Source of the DNA: an uncultured Clostridia bacterium
Lineage (GTDB): Bacteria > Bacillota > Clostridia > UBA1381
Length of the DNA stretch: 38,316 bases
Assembly (NCBI GenBank): GCA_947628155.1
Contig: CANQYQ010000005.1
Span: 1 to 38,316 of the forward strand
Reading direction: 5' to 3'
Of the stretch, positions 1 to 8,986 are shown piece by piece. The translations under genes and the position numbers were made by a program. The notes under the pieces are model-generated. The model was given only the letters and a program-made list of their open reading frames with translations. It ran no database searches and was not told the origin of the DNA. Every line of letters begins with the position of its first letter. The stretch's first letter is position 1.

Positions 1-44
1 ACGGCTTATTTATGCGATTTTTGAGCGCCTTTATAATGGTACGT

Positions 45-1580
45 TTACCCTTCAATCGGCTTCATTGTCGGGAACAGGAGTACGTCGCGGATGGCGGGGG
101 AATCGGTCAGGAGCATGCACATGCGGTCGATACCAAAGCCGATGCCGCCGGTCGGGGGCATACCAATCTCCAGCGCGCGCATGAAATCCTCATCCGTCGT
201 ATTCGCTTCCTCATCGCCCTGCGAAAGCAGCTCCTCCTGAGCTTTAAATCGCTCGCGCTGGTCAATGGGGTCGTTCAGCTCCGAATACGCGTTTGCCATT
301 TCCCATCCGTTCATGAAAAACTCGAACCGTTCCACATACTCCGGATTATCCGGCTTTTTCTTCGTGAGCGGCGAGATCTCAATCGGATGATCCATCACAA
401 ATGTCGGCTGGATCATATGCTCCTCCGCGAACTGCTCAAAGAACAGATTCAATATATCACCCTTTTTATGGCGCGCCTCGTATTCCACATGATGTGCGTC
501 CGCCGCGGCACGCGCGTCTTCAAGCGTGTGGATCTCATCAAAATCCACGCCCGCGTATTTCTTCACCGCGTCAACCATTGTAATCCGCTCAAACGGCTTA
601 CCCAAATCCATTTCAACACCGTTATAGACAATTTTAGTTGTACCAAGCACGGTTTGCGCAACATGGCGATAGAGGTTCTCCGTCAAATCCATCATACCGT
701 GATAATCCGTATACGCCTGGTACAGCTCCATAAGCGTAAATTCGGGATTATGGCGCGTATCAAGACCCTCATTCCTGAACACGCGGCCTATCTCGTAAAC
801 CTTGTCGAATCCACCGACGATAAGACGCTTTAAATATAATTCCAGCGAAATGCGGAGCTTGAAGCCCTCGTCGAGTGCGTTAAAATGCGTCTCGAACGGC
901 CGCGCCGCCGCACCGCCAGCGTTTGACACAAGCATGGGCGTTTCAACCTCCAAAAATCCACGCTCGTTTAAATACGCGCGAATCGCCGCAATAATCCTCG
1001 AGCGGTTCATAAACGTCTTTTTCACATCCGCGTTCATTATGAGGTCGATATAGCGCTGGCGGTAGCGCAAATCCGTATCGGTCATGCCGTGGAATTTTTC
1101 CGGCAGCGGCAAAAGCGATTTTGATAAAAGCGTCAGCGAATCGACGCGAATTGAAATCTCGCCCGTCTGCGTTGTGAATACCTCGCCCGACGCGCCGATT
1201 ATATCGCCGATATCAAGCTTCTTGAATCGGTCATATTCCTCTTCCCCCAAAAGATCGCGCTTCACGAAAATCTGTATCTGCCCGCCTATATCCGCGATAT
1301 GGCAAAATCCGACCTTGCCCATGCCGCGCTTAGACATAATTCGTCCCGCGACTGTTACTCTCTGACCGTCGAGCGGCGATATTTCAGCGATAACTTTTTT
1401 CGTTTCGCCGCGCATCGTTACCTCGCGTTCCTCTGTCGCGCAGTTTTCGGTTATGTCCGATGATAGATGCGTTCTGTCGAATTTTGTAATCTTAAACGGG
1501 TCGCGCCCATCGTTTTGCAGTTCCTTTAACTTGTCCCGTCTCACCTGTAAAAGCTGTGACAGCTCTTGTTCCTGAGCCAT
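45..1580 (-). CDS. lysS: Lysyl-tRNA synthetase, class II
   Basis: Cytosolic enzyme that charges tRNA-Lys with lysine using ATP. The 511-residue product has the expected length and order: an N-terminal OB-fold anticodon-binding domain (about residues 60-160), then the class II catalytic core. Visible motifs are [10 protein letters not shown] near residue 170, motif 2 as [14 protein letters not shown], and motif 3 as GIGFGIDRM near the C-terminus. The ATG at 1580 has a GGAGG ribosome binding site about 8 nt upstream. A TTGTAA-N17-TATAAT promoter lies between it and thiD, so it is probably its own transcription unit. Function is assigned from family motifs and is very secure. Confidence 0.98.
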   Translation of the reverse strand: MAQEQELSQLLQVRRDKLKELQNDGRDPFKITKFDRTHLSSDITENCATEEREVTMRGETKKVIAEISPLDGQRVTVAGRIMSKRGMGKVGFCHIADIGGQIQIFVKRDLLGEEEYDRFKKLDIGDIIGASGEVFTTQTGEISIRVDSLTLLSKSLLPLPEKFHGMTDTDLRYRQRYIDLIMNADVKKTFMNRSRIIAAIRAYLNERGFLEVETPMLVSNAGGAAARPFETHFNALDEGFKLRISLELYLKRLIVGGFDKVYEIGRVFRNEGLDTRHNPEFTLMELYQAYTDYHGMMDLTENLYRHVAQTVLGTTKIVYNGVEMDLGKPFERITMVDAVKKYAGVDFDEIHTLEDARAAADAHHVEYEARHKKGDILNLFFEQFAEEHMIQPTFVMDHPIEISPLTKKKPDNPEYVERFEFFMNGWEMANAYSELNDPIDQRERFKAQEELLSQGDEEANTTDEDFMRALEIGMPPTGGIGFGIDRMCMLLTDSPAIRDVLLFPTMKPIEG

Positions 1581-1621
1581 ATTTATATTCCTCCGATTTA
1601 TAAATTCATATTATCCTGTTG

Positions 1622-1650
1622 ATTATACACCATAGCGGGAAATTTTACAA
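1622..1650 (-). promoter_or_regulatory. Predicted sigma-A promoter of lysS
   Basis: On the minus strand TTGTAA is followed by a 17-nt spacer and TATAAT, about 40 nt upstream of the lysS start. Spacing is ideal and the -10 matches consensus. Confidence 0.6.
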
Positions 1651-1668
1651 CAATTTTTTCAAAAATTT

Positions 1669-2448
1669 TTAAAGCCCGGCCATATGATTAAGAGGCCCGC
1701 TTCCATGACCTAAGTTTAACCCGGCCGATATCGCGCGGATAATGTATTTTTTCGCGTCCGCGGCCGCCGCTTCAATGCTTTTCCCGGCCGCCAAATTACA
1801 CGCTATCGCCGACGATAACGTACAGCCTGTACCGTGGGTATTGGGATTGTCTATGCGCGGCGCGCCGAACCATATTTCCCGCCCGTCTTTATACAGTAAA
1901 TCGTCGGCGGTATCCGCAAGGTGTCCGCCCTTTATAAGCACCGCGCCCGCTGTCGCCGCCGCGATTATCCTTGCCGCCGAAATCATATCGCCGCGAGACA
2001 TGATTTCCATACCGGACAGCGTTTGAGCCTCCGGTATATTCGGCGTTATTACCGAAGCGAGCGGGAACAACCGTTCAACAAGCGCCCTGACACTGCCGTC
2101 CTTCATAAGATCAGAGCCGCTTGTCGCGGTCATAACGGGATCGATGACAATATTTTTCGCGTCGTATTCGGTAAGCTTATCGGCAATAGCGTTGATTGTT
2201 TCCGCGTTTGATACCATACCGATCTTTACCGCGTCGGGACGGATATCGGAAAATATACAGTCGAGCTGCAGCGCCGTAAATTTCGCGCCCGCGTCTAAAA
2301 TTCCGTAAACACCCGTGGTATTCTGCGCCGTTAGCGCGGTCACTGCGCTCATCGCGTACATTTTATGCGCCGTTATCGTTTTGATGTCCGCCTGTACTCC
2401 CGCGCCGCCGGACGAGTCTGAGCCGGCTATCGTCAAAATTTTATACAT
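1669..2448 (-). CDS. thiD: Hydroxymethylpyrimidine / phosphomethylpyrimidine kinase
   Basis: Phosphorylates the HMP precursor of thiamine twice, giving HMP-PP for thiamine phosphate synthesis. The 259-residue protein is a full-length ribokinase-fold ThiD. It has an N-terminal GSDSSGGAGVQADIKT motif (about residues 8-23), an IDPVM segment near the middle, and the C-terminal anion-hole motif NTHGTGCTLSSA near residue 212. The ATG at 2448 is preceded by AGGGAGA and by its own TTGCAA-N17-TATTAT promoter, so it is transcribed divergently from the rfbB-like gene. No other thiamine gene lies in the window. A salvage role is therefore likely but is only inferred. Confidence 0.95.
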   Translation of the reverse strand: MYKILTIAGSDSSGGAGVQADIKTITAHKMYAMSAVTALTAQNTTGVYGILDAGAKFTALQLDCIFSDIRPDAVKIGMVSNAETINAIADKLTEYDAKNIVIDPVMTATSGSDLMKDGSVRALVERLFPLASVITPNIPEAQTLSGMEIMSRGDMISAARIIAAATAGAVLIKGGHLADTADDLLYKDGREIWFGAPRIDNPNTHGTGCTLSSAIACNLAAGKSIEAAAADAKKYIIRAISAGLNLGHGSGPLNHMAGL

Positions 2449-2476
2449 GACAATTCTCCCTTCGGTTTATACCGAT

Positions 2477-2505
2477 ATAATACCATAAATATACACGGTT
2501 TGCAA
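2477..2505 (-). promoter_or_regulatory. Predicted sigma-A promoter of thiD
   Basis: Minus-strand TTGCAA, 17-nt spacer, TATTAT, ending about 28 nt before the thiD start. It lies back to back with the plus-strand promoter at 2515-2543. Confidence 0.6.
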
Positions 2506-2514
2506 TGCGGAATA

Positions 2515-2543
2515 TTTACAAATCCCGCGTAATATGGTACAAT
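2515..2543 (+). promoter_or_regulatory. Predicted sigma-A promoter of the rfbB-like gene
   Basis: TTTACA, 17-nt spacer, TACAAT, 30 nt upstream of the GTG start at 2574. It overlaps the ATG at 2505 that could otherwise open the frame, which argues against that upstream start. Confidence 0.65.
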
Positions 2544-2573
2544 ATTAACAAAACATGCGGTGGAGGGGATACT

Positions 2574-3512
2574 GTGAAGCTGTTGATTACGGGCGGCGCG
2601 GGCTTTATAGGCGCGAACATGGCGAGGCACGAGCTTTTTGCGCACCCTGAGGACGATATAATTATATTTGATAAGCTGACATATGCGGGCAGGATGGAAA
2701 ATCTCGCGGAAATAGCCGATAAAATAAAATTTATAAAGGGAGACATAGCCGACAAAGACACGGTATTCGCGCTGTTTGCGGCGGAAAAGCCGGATATCGT
2801 TATGAATTTCGCGGCGGAATCGCATGTTGACCGCTCAATTGATAATCCCGGCATATTCCTGCGCACAAATATACTCGGCGTGCAGACGCTCATGGACGCG
2901 TGCCTCGCGTACGGTGCGCGGCGGTTCTGTCAGATCTCGACGGATGAGGTTTACGGAGAACTTCCGCTTGACAGACCGGATCTGAAATTTACCGAAAGTT
3001 CGCCGCCCGCGCCGTCAAGTCCGTACAGCGCGTCCAAGGCGGCTGCGGATCTGCTGGTACTCTCGTACAAACGCACGTACGGACTTGACGCCGTAATATC
3101 ACGCTGTTCAAATAACTACGGGCCGTATCAATTCCCCGAAAAGCTGATACCGCTGATGGTACAGCGCGCGGCGAATAACCTTTCGCTGCCCGTTTACGGC
3201 ACCGGTAAAAATGTTCGCGATTGGATCTTTGTCGGCGACCATTGCCGCGCGGTCGATATTATCGCGCGACGCGGCGGAGCGGGAGAAATCTACAATATCG
3301 GCGGCGGGAATGAAATTGCGAATATCGACATTGTACGGCGAATATTGGACATACTTAAAAAGCCGTACAGCTTGATAGAATACGTCGCGGACCGCAAGGG
3401 GCACGATTTGCGCTATGCTGTCGATCATTCGAAGCTCACCCGTGAGCTGGGTTGGAGACCGGAGGCGGATTTTGACAGCGAATTTGAGCGTACGGTAATG
3501 AGCTTTGTCTGA
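2574..3512 (+). CDS. rfbB: dTDP-glucose 4,6-dehydratase-like NAD-dependent SDR
   Basis: Predicted to convert dTDP-glucose to dTDP-4-keto-6-deoxyglucose, the committed step to dTDP-rhamnose and related surface sugars. The 312-residue product has a Rossmann GGAGFIGANMARH motif at its N-terminus, STDEVYGELP, the catalytic YSASK (YxxxK) and the family signature GKNVRDWIFVGDHCRA. The GTG start at 2574 is chosen because TGGAGGGG sits 6 nt upstream and the predicted promoter overlaps the longer ATG-initiated frame at 2505. RfbA, RfbC and RfbD are not adjacent, so the exact nucleotide-sugar substrate is inferred from motifs alone. Confidence 0.9.
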   Translation: MKLLITGGAGFIGANMARHELFAHPEDDIIIFDKLTYAGRMENLAEIADKIKFIKGDIADKDTVFALFAAEKPDIVMNFAAESHVDRSIDNPGIFLRTNILGVQTLMDACLAYGARRFCQISTDEVYGELPLDRPDLKFTESSPPAPSSPYSASKAAADLLVLSYKRTYGLDAVISRCSNNYGPYQFPEKLIPLMVQRAANNLSLPVYGTGKNVRDWIFVGDHCRAVDIIARRGGAGEIYNIGGGNEIANIDIVRRILDILKKPYSLIEYVADRKGHDLRYAVDHSKLTRELGWRPEADFDSEFERTVMSFV

Positions 3513-3565
3513 GGGAACAGCGTCTCGGAGGCGGCATTGCTCGGAAAAGTTAACAATTCGTTCAT

Positions 3566-3594
3566 TTGACACCGGTGCTTCGCTGTGGTAAAAT
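3566..3594 (+). promoter_or_regulatory. Predicted sigma-A promoter of citrate synthase
   Basis: Exact TTGACA -35, 17-nt spacer, TAAAAT -10, followed by a short leader to the AGGGAGG site at 3614-3620. It begins at the ATG that would open the longest frame, so that ATG cannot be the real start. Confidence 0.8.
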
Positions 3595-3628
3595 AGATAT
3601 AAAGATGTATAATAGGGAGGTCGGTTAT

Positions 3629-4993
3629 GTGAAAAGAGATTATTCCGAGATAACGCCCGAGATTTACGAGTTGGCGGAATTGTGTGAACGCGACGGACAA
3701 ATTGACAAGGATTTATATACAAAATACAAGGTAAACCGAGGTTTGCGGGATTTGTCCGGAAACGGCGTACTTACGGGACTGACGGAAATTTCGGAAATAC
3801 ACGCCAAGGAAAAGATAAACGGCGAGGATGTGCCGTGCGCGGGTGAACTGTACTATCGCGGATACGACATAAATGAGCTTATAAAGGGTACGATCCGAGG
3901 CAAACGATACGGATTCGAGGAAATAACATATTTGCTGCTGTTCGGTGAACTGCCGAACAATGAGGAGCTGAGCCGTTTTAACGGACTGCTGTCAAGCTAC
4001 AGGAGCTTGCCTAATTCATTTGTGCGCGACATCATCATGAAAGCGCCGAGTGACGATATAATGAATTCGCTTGCGCGTTCTGTGCTCACGCTGTACTCGT
4101 ACGACAATAATGCAAATGACATAAGTCTGCCAAACGTTCTGCGGCAGTGCATACAGCTTATCGCGCTGTTTCCGCAGCTTGCGATATACGGATATCAGGC
4201 GTACAATTATTATATCAAGGATTCTAACAGCTTTTTCTTCCACAATCCCGACCCGAATATTTCAACGGCCGAGAATATATTGTACATGCTGCGTCCGAAC
4301 ATGAAATATACGCCGCTCGAGGCGCGTATACTCGATATGGCGCTGATGATTCACGCCGAGCACGGCGGCGGCAATAATTCCGCGTTTACCACGCATGTCG
4401 TAACGTCTTCCGGGACAGATACATATTCGGCAATCGCGGCAGCGCTTGGCTCGCTGAAGGGCCCGAAGCACGGCGGCGCGAATTTGAAGGTCTGTGATAT
4501 GTTCAGACATATCAAGAGTGAGGTCAAGGACTGGAATGATGACGAGGAAATAAGCGCGTATTTAAACCGCATAGTCGGAAAGGACGCGTACGATAAAACC
4601 GGACTTATTTACGGTATCGGACACGCGATCTACTCCGTTTCCGATCCGAGAGCGCAGATTTTCAAAACCTTTGTAGAGAAGCTGGCCGAAGAAAAGGGCC
4701 TGTCTGATGAGTACAGGTTGTATGAGACGGTTGAACGTCTCGCGCCGGAGATAATAGGGAAAAAGAGGAAAATGTATAAGGGTGTAAGTGCGAATGTTGA
4801 TTTTTACAGCGGATTCGTATATCAAATGCTTGGCATACCGGAGGAAATGTTTACGCCGATATTCGCGATAGCGCGCATATCGGGGTGGAGCGCGCACCGG
4901 CTTGAGGAGCTTATAAACGGCAATAAGATCATACGTCCCGCGTATAAGGCCGTGCAGCCGCGCCGCGTATACACACCGTTGAACGAACGTTAA
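3629..4993 (+). CDS. gltA: Citrate (Si)-synthase
   Basis: Condenses oxaloacetate and acetyl-CoA to citrate. In anaerobes this feeds the oxidative branch to 2-oxoglutarate and glutamate. Family motifs are present: AEHGGGNNSAF, the catalytic-His motif GPKHGGAN, GIGHAIYSVSDPRA (the GxGHxxY...DPRA signature) and a C-terminal arginine-containing RISGWSAH segment. The product is 454 residues from the GTG at 3629, whose AGGGAGG site is 8 nt upstream. An in-frame ATG at 3605 is possible but lacks a site at good distance. It is monocistronic, with a consensus promoter upstream and a strong terminator right after the stop. No aconitase or isocitrate dehydrogenase is adjacent. Confidence 0.94.
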   Translation: MKRDYSEITPEIYELAELCERDGQIDKDLYTKYKVNRGLRDLSGNGVLTGLTEISEIHAKEKINGEDVPCAGELYYRGYDINELIKGTIRGKRYGFEEITYLLLFGELPNNEELSRFNGLLSSYRSLPNSFVRDIIMKAPSDDIMNSLARSVLTLYSYDNNANDISLPNVLRQCIQLIALFPQLAIYGYQAYNYYIKDSNSFFFHNPDPNISTAENILYMLRPNMKYTPLEARILDMALMIHAEHGGGNNSAFTTHVVTSSGTDTYSAIAAALGSLKGPKHGGANLKVCDMFRHIKSEVKDWNDDEEISAYLNRIVGKDAYDKTGLIYGIGHAIYSVSDPRAQIFKTFVEKLAEEKGLSDEYRLYETVERLAPEIIGKKRKMYKGVSANVDFYSGFVYQMLGIPEEMFTPIFAIARISGWSAHRLEELINGNKIIRPAYKAVQPRRVYTPLNER

Positions 4994-5016
4994 AAAGGGG
5001 CCGAAGCCCCTTTTTT
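4992..5016. terminator. Bidirectional intrinsic terminator between gltA and the GH88 gene
   Basis: A GGGGC/GCCCC stem with a 4-nt loop is flanked by A5 and T6, so it works in both directions. Read on the minus strand the loop is the very stable TTCG. A second small inverted repeat (ATGCCG/CGGCAT, 5018-5035) sits beside it on the GH88 side. Confidence 0.9.
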
Positions 5017-5064
5017 AATGCCGTGACCGCGGCATGACATGTCACCCGTTACCAAATATCACTG

Positions 5065-6204
5065 TTACCAGAACAGCATATCAAAGCCCTTGAGCTTATA
5101 AATGGCCTCGGTAAAGAAATAATCGCCGTAAATTATCGAAATGTGCCGCCCCTTTTCATCGTCATAACGTTCCGTACCCATAAGCAGTATCGCCTGATTA
5201 TCATCCGACCAGTCGCAGAAATTTTCTTCCATCGCCTTTAAAATATTCAGCGCGGCATCAAGATAATTACTGTCGCCCGTAATTTTATACAGCTCTATAA
5301 AGCCGCATGACGCGATTGCCCCGGCGGTCGAATCGTAGTACACCGGCTCGGCGGGTGCGCAAAAATCGACGCGCGGCAGCCAATCGTCCTTTACGCGGCT
5401 GATGAAATAATCGGCGCATTTTTTCGCTGTATCGAGATATTCCTTTTTTCCGGTATGGATATAGCTCAGCGTATAGCCGTAAACCGCCCATGACTGACCT
5501 CGCGACCACGACGAGCCGACCGCGTATCCCTGGCCGCCGAAGCTTTCTATCGGCTCGCCGGTTTTTGCGTCGAGGTTCACAATATGGTTTGACGACCCGT
5601 CCGGGCGTATATGCGTGCGCATAACGGTGTCCGCGTGATTCATCGCCATATACTTAAAGCGCGGGTCGTTAAATTCCTCCGACGCCCAGTAGAGCAGGTT
5701 GATATTCATCATGCAGTCGATTATGACCCAGCCGACCTTGTCCTCGTTCCACGCGCGTATGTATTTGCCCTCGCAGTTATAGCGCGACGCCAAAATATCG
5801 GCCGCGACAGCCGTTCTGACCTTTGACTTGTGAGAGCCGAACAGGCGGTAATTTACGCCGCTCGAAATATGCCACATGAATCCGACGTCATGATGCAGAC
5901 GGTCGTAATCGGCAAACGCTTCGTCAAGAATTTCCTCCGCATCCTCCGCCGCCGAACGGTATAATTCATTTTTCGTACCGATGTACATAAGCCACATCAG
6001 CCCGGGCCAAAATCCATTCGTCCACCATGTTACGTCAAGCTCGCGCATATCGCAGTAAACTCCCTCCGTCATGCCGTCAAATTTTTTCGCGCTTGTCGTG
6101 TACGGTATTTTCCCGCGCTGCGTCGGCGCGGTTTTTTTGAGCTTATTGTCTATTTTCTCCCAAACGCCGTCAACCCAGCGCTTGTCCTCCTTAGTTAATT
6201 CCAT
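5065..6204 (-). CDS. GH88 unsaturated glucuronyl / rhamnogalacturonyl hydrolase
   Basis: Predicted cytosolic enzyme that hydrates and releases the unsaturated 4,5-uronic acid left at the non-reducing end of oligosaccharides after a polysaccharide lyase cut. The (alpha/alpha)6-barrel family (GH88; GH105 is the close alternative) is shown by HDVGFMWH, which carries the conserved catalytic-region Asp, by SWSRGQSWAVYGY in the second half, and by DSTAGAIASCG. The start at 6204 (379 residues) is chosen because a long GGGAGGGAGGAG site lies just upstream; a frame extension to 6309 would run through the predicted promoter. No signal peptide. With the CE12, GH78 and pectate lyase genes here, rhamnogalacturonan is the likely source of substrate. 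Confidence 0.9.
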   Translation of the reverse strand: MELTKEDKRWVDGVWEKIDNKLKKTAPTQRGKIPYTTSAKKFDGMTEGVYCDMRELDVTWWTNGFWPGLMWLMYIGTKNELYRSAAEDAEEILDEAFADYDRLHHDVGFMWHISSGVNYRLFGSHKSKVRTAVAADILASRYNCEGKYIRAWNEDKVGWVIIDCMMNINLLYWASEEFNDPRFKYMAMNHADTVMRTHIRPDGSSNHIVNLDAKTGEPIESFGGQGYAVGSSWSRGQSWAVYGYTLSYIHTGKKEYLDTAKKCADYFISRVKDDWLPRVDFCAPAEPVYYDSTAGAIASCGFIELYKITGDSNYLDAALNILKAMEENFCDWSDDNQAILLMGTERYDDEKGRHISIIYGDYFFTEAIYKLKGFDMLFW

Positions 6205-6226
6205 AGCTCCTCCCTCCCTTGGTATA

Positions 6227-6255
6227 AGGATACCATACGCGCCGTATTTATGCAA
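6227..6255 (-). promoter_or_regulatory. Predicted promoter of the GH88 gene
   Basis: Minus-strand TTGCAT, 17-nt spacer, TATCCT, about 20 nt upstream of the GH88 ATG. The -10 is weak, which would fit an activated gene. Confidence 0.45.
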
Positions 6256-6298
6256 GCACAAATTTAGCCGTATATGGTCAAATATGCCGACGCCTGAT

Positions 6299-6332
6299 AA
6301 AAAAAACATACCGCGTGGATTTTGCAGTATGT
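6299..6332 (-). terminator. Intrinsic terminator after the 759-residue exported protein gene
   Basis: On the minus strand ACATACTGC pairs with GCGGTATGT (one G-U pair) around a 9-nt loop and is followed by a run of about eight T. It lies about 30 nt past the stop codon at 6364. Confidence 0.85.
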
Positions 6333-6363
6333 CTTTTTATATAATTTTAGCTTTATAAAATTT

Positions 6364-8643
6364 TTATTTCCATATCATATAGTCGGCATTGTTTATTTTC
6401 TGCAATTCTTCTCCGAGATAATCCTTCATATCCTTTCTTGTAAATAATTCCCGCATACTCTCATATGCCTTTTTCTTTACGACCTTTTGCAAATTAAACA
6501 TATGCATATAATCTGTGATCCTGCTATAATCCCGATTTACAATTTCATTTCTTACTGTGTCATACGCGCTGTCAAGAGGCCCATTAATACAATAAATAGT
6601 TTGGAACGTCTTTACGGCATCACCTTTTTTTGCCGCTCCGGACAACCCGTTTACAGTATCCTTAGCAAACGTAACAAACCCGAAAGCTCCGCCTGTTACG
6701 GTGTTCATAATTTTCCCGCCTCCGATTGCTGCCGCCGACTCCGCAAGATTATGCGCGGACATTAGCCATTTAGAAGAATATTCGTCTTCTATGGAATCGA
6801 GTACATCATATAGAGTATCGTCTGTTATATCAGCCTCCTTGAGACTGCTTCTCATTGATTCTATGTAACCAATTCCGTTAGTGTAATCAGATAACATGGT
6901 GCATATTACATCATTGCCAAGCTTCGCTAAATCTAAAACATTCCCGGATACACGAGCGGCCTCATTTAACTTGTATAATGCGGAAGCAGTCCCAACAGAT
7001 AAATTCCCGAAGCGTTCCGTATCGGATAAATCAATAAATTTGCCTGGTTGACTAGCTAATGATTTAACATAATTTGCAACCTTGATTTCCCCGGATAAAT
7101 CAACAGCGCTGACCTCGGGAAGCTCAGCGAATATTTCAAGCAGCATATTCTTTATCATATACTCGTCATTATCCATGCCGGAGAATAAATTTTTAACAGA
7201 TAACCACGTATCGTTCCAGGAAATAGCCGCAGCGTCAATATACGGATTTCTTCTTTCAAATTCTTCATTTATGTTGTCAGAATAACTACTAAAATTGCTT
7301 GCTTCAAAAATAACACTATACATTGCATTCAGTTTTGCAACATCAACATCTGTGATTATTTGTTTTGGTTTGTCAGTATATTCGATAGATACAACATATG
7401 CATCCCCGTCCCACGATACTTCCGCACCTAAGCATTCCGCAACCGCGCGAAGCGGAACGAGGGTCCTATCCCCGATTATTTGAGGCGGAACATCAGACGA
7501 AACATATTCCCAAGTATCCATGGGAAGCTCTCTGATAACATTGATAGTGTTTTTATTAATATCCAATTTCAGTATGCGATCAGGATGCTGGATCAATGCG
7601 GACTGCAGCCTATCACACCACGTAACTTTATCACCCATAGCCTCCGCAATGGCACGAATCGGTACCATAACTCTATCATTGATCATAACCGGCGGTTGGT
7701 CAAACGATATTTCAGAGCCATTTAATTCAACTTTAATTGTTCTGCTTATAGGTACTTCTTCATGTGTATTTGATATGTATTCATATTCCGTGTCAGGATC
7801 AAAAAAAACTTTTTCTCCGTCAGGCAGATGTGATAAAGCATCATTGAAACGCTTATCAACATATACCCAATTTGAATCTCCACTTTCATGATGAAAAGTT
7901 AAAATATTGTTGTTCAATGAATATCTTTGCCCTTGCGCATATATATTCCCGGCAGAATCATACTCTATATAAGTACCATCTTTATTAAACTGATACTTTT
8001 TATAATCTCCGCAGTCGTAATACCAATAATATCTCGTTAAATAATCAATGTCAATATCTTCCGTTTTTATATCTGATCCAAATTCACCTGTTGTTTCATC
8101 GTAAAAATACTCCACTCCCGAATAGTCCGTTATATTATAAGCATAATAATGGCCTGTTTCAGCATGAAAATTTGTCACCTTTTCAGATATTGCCGGGAAA
8201 TAAGCTTCTCCGTTTCTGCAGCCGCAAATCAGAGAAACGACCCGCCTGTCTTGCTCTTGATTGCATACTAAAAATATTTGATCGCCGGCATAGACCAGTT
8301 CCGGTTCAAGCAACTCATCTCGACAATATAGTCCTTCTTTAACAAGCTTATATGTACCATCCGAATTGATAAACCACAATTTACCGTTTTCTATGCCTTC
8401 TTCCCAAATACCTGATATTGCATAACCCTCTTGCCGGCCGTCTCCATCATAATCATAAGCATAACAAAATCTACAATTGATTACATTGTTGTTTAGATCC
8501 GTATATCCTTGTTCTACCAAGCTTGTATTATTAAAAGCGTCCTTTGTTGCTTTTTGGGGGTTATCGTACGCAAAAATATGCGTGTTACAAAGAAAACAGC
8601 ATATTAAAGATAATATAGAAAACCTTAAAATTCTTTTCTTCAT
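6364..8643 (-). CDS. Large exported protein with copper-amine-oxidase-N-like domain
   Basis: Unknown function; a 759-residue secreted or surface protein. Residues 1-25 form a signal peptide (MKKR, hydrophobic core, ending near FAYD). A region around residues 300-425 contains two units of the type V-x-V-N-D/G-R-x-L/M-VP-I/L-R-A-x-A-E-x-x-G-x-x-V-x-W (DRVMVPIRAIAEAMG and DRTLVPLRAVAECLG). This is the signature of the Copper amine oxidase N-terminal-like domain, common as an accessory wall or carbohydrate-binding module in Clostridia and not an oxidase itself. About residues 430-759 are helical and unrecognised; the N-terminal third is beta-rich and unrecognised. The gene is preceded by a leader RNA and attenuator-like hairpin related to the one at 16.9 kb, and followed by a strong terminator. 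Confidence 0.8.
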   Translation of the reverse strand: MKKRILRFSILSLICCFLCNTHIFAYDNPQKATKDAFNNTSLVEQGYTDLNNNVINCRFCYAYDYDGDGRQEGYAISGIWEEGIENGKLWFINSDGTYKLVKEGLYCRDELLEPELVYAGDQIFLVCNQEQDRRVVSLICGCRNGEAYFPAISEKVTNFHAETGHYYAYNITDYSGVEYFYDETTGEFGSDIKTEDIDIDYLTRYYWYYDCGDYKKYQFNKDGTYIEYDSAGNIYAQGQRYSLNNNILTFHHESGDSNWVYVDKRFNDALSHLPDGEKVFFDPDTEYEYISNTHEEVPISRTIKVELNGSEISFDQPPVMINDRVMVPIRAIAEAMGDKVTWCDRLQSALIQHPDRILKLDINKNTINVIRELPMDTWEYVSSDVPPQIIGDRTLVPLRAVAECLGAEVSWDGDAYVVSIEYTDKPKQIITDVDVAKLNAMYSVIFEASNFSSYSDNINEEFERRNPYIDAAAISWNDTWLSVKNLFSGMDNDEYMIKNMLLEIFAELPEVSAVDLSGEIKVANYVKSLASQPGKFIDLSDTERFGNLSVGTASALYKLNEAARVSGNVLDLAKLGNDVICTMLSDYTNGIGYIESMRSSLKEADITDDTLYDVLDSIEDEYSSKWLMSAHNLAESAAAIGGGKIMNTVTGGAFGFVTFAKDTVNGLSGAAKKGDAVKTFQTIYCINGPLDSAYDTVRNEIVNRDYSRITDYMHMFNLQKVVKKKAYESMRELFTRKDMKDYLGEELQKINNADYMIWK

Positions 8644-8838
8644 TGTGAAAATCCTCCTTGGTTAAGTGGAAATATTAAAAAAATCATAGCCGCATTACAC
8701 AGCTAAAAAACATTATCTTGATTTAATGCTGCCGCGCACATCATACACAAATAAAAATCAGCCAAGTATGATTGTAAAAGCGTGCGCCTTTAACAAAAGC
8801 ACAGGCTTAAGTTGATTTCTATTCAAAATGTACTTTGC
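8644..8838 (-). ncRNA. Putative cis-regulatory leader RNA, copy B
   Basis: 5' leader of about 195 nt upstream of the 759-residue exported protein. It closely resembles the leader at 16927-17124 in order and in key words. On the minus strand: a GTGCTTT...AAAGGCGCAC hairpin, then ACGCTTT and ATCATAC, a pairing right arm, the word GCAGCATTAAATCAA, then a terminator hairpin just before the ribosome binding site. The outer stem (GTACAT.. with ..ATGTGC and AAATCA with TGATTT) differs in sequence from copy A yet keeps pairing, which suggests selection on structure. I do not recognise it as any named riboswitch class. A ligand-sensing or attenuation role is inference. Confidence 0.55.
8677..8705 (-). 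terminator. Leader (attenuator-type) terminator of copy B
   Basis: Minus-strand TAGCTG/CGGCTA stem with a 7-nt loop, then TGA and seven T. It lies inside the leader, about 35-60 nt before the start codon at 8643. That position suggests premature termination control rather than the end of an upstream gene. Confidence 0.6.
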
Positions 8839-8844
8839 ATATAT

Positions 8845-8873
8845 AATATATCATATACAGCATAATTTGTAAA
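8845..8873 (-). promoter_or_regulatory. Promoter of leader copy B
   Basis: Minus-strand TTTACA, 17-nt spacer, TATATT, followed by ATATATGC. The upstream word TCGCATCTTTACAAA and the downstream ATATATGC are shared with the promoter at 16892-16920, so the similarity of the two regulatory regions begins upstream of the RNA. Confidence 0.65.
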
Positions 8874-8986
8874 GATGCGAAATTGGTATTTTCCCCGATT
8901 TTTGTAATCCTTGACTTATACATAAATCAAATAAATCCATTCCAAAAACCGGTTTTCCTTGATTGTATTCCATACCTCCGTCATGT

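Noticed and set aside
12-833. 273-codon plus-strand open frame opposite lysS
   Set aside because: It runs antisense through a certain lysS gene, has no ribosome binding site and a biased Arg/His-rich composition typical of a shadow frame in G+C-rich coding DNA.
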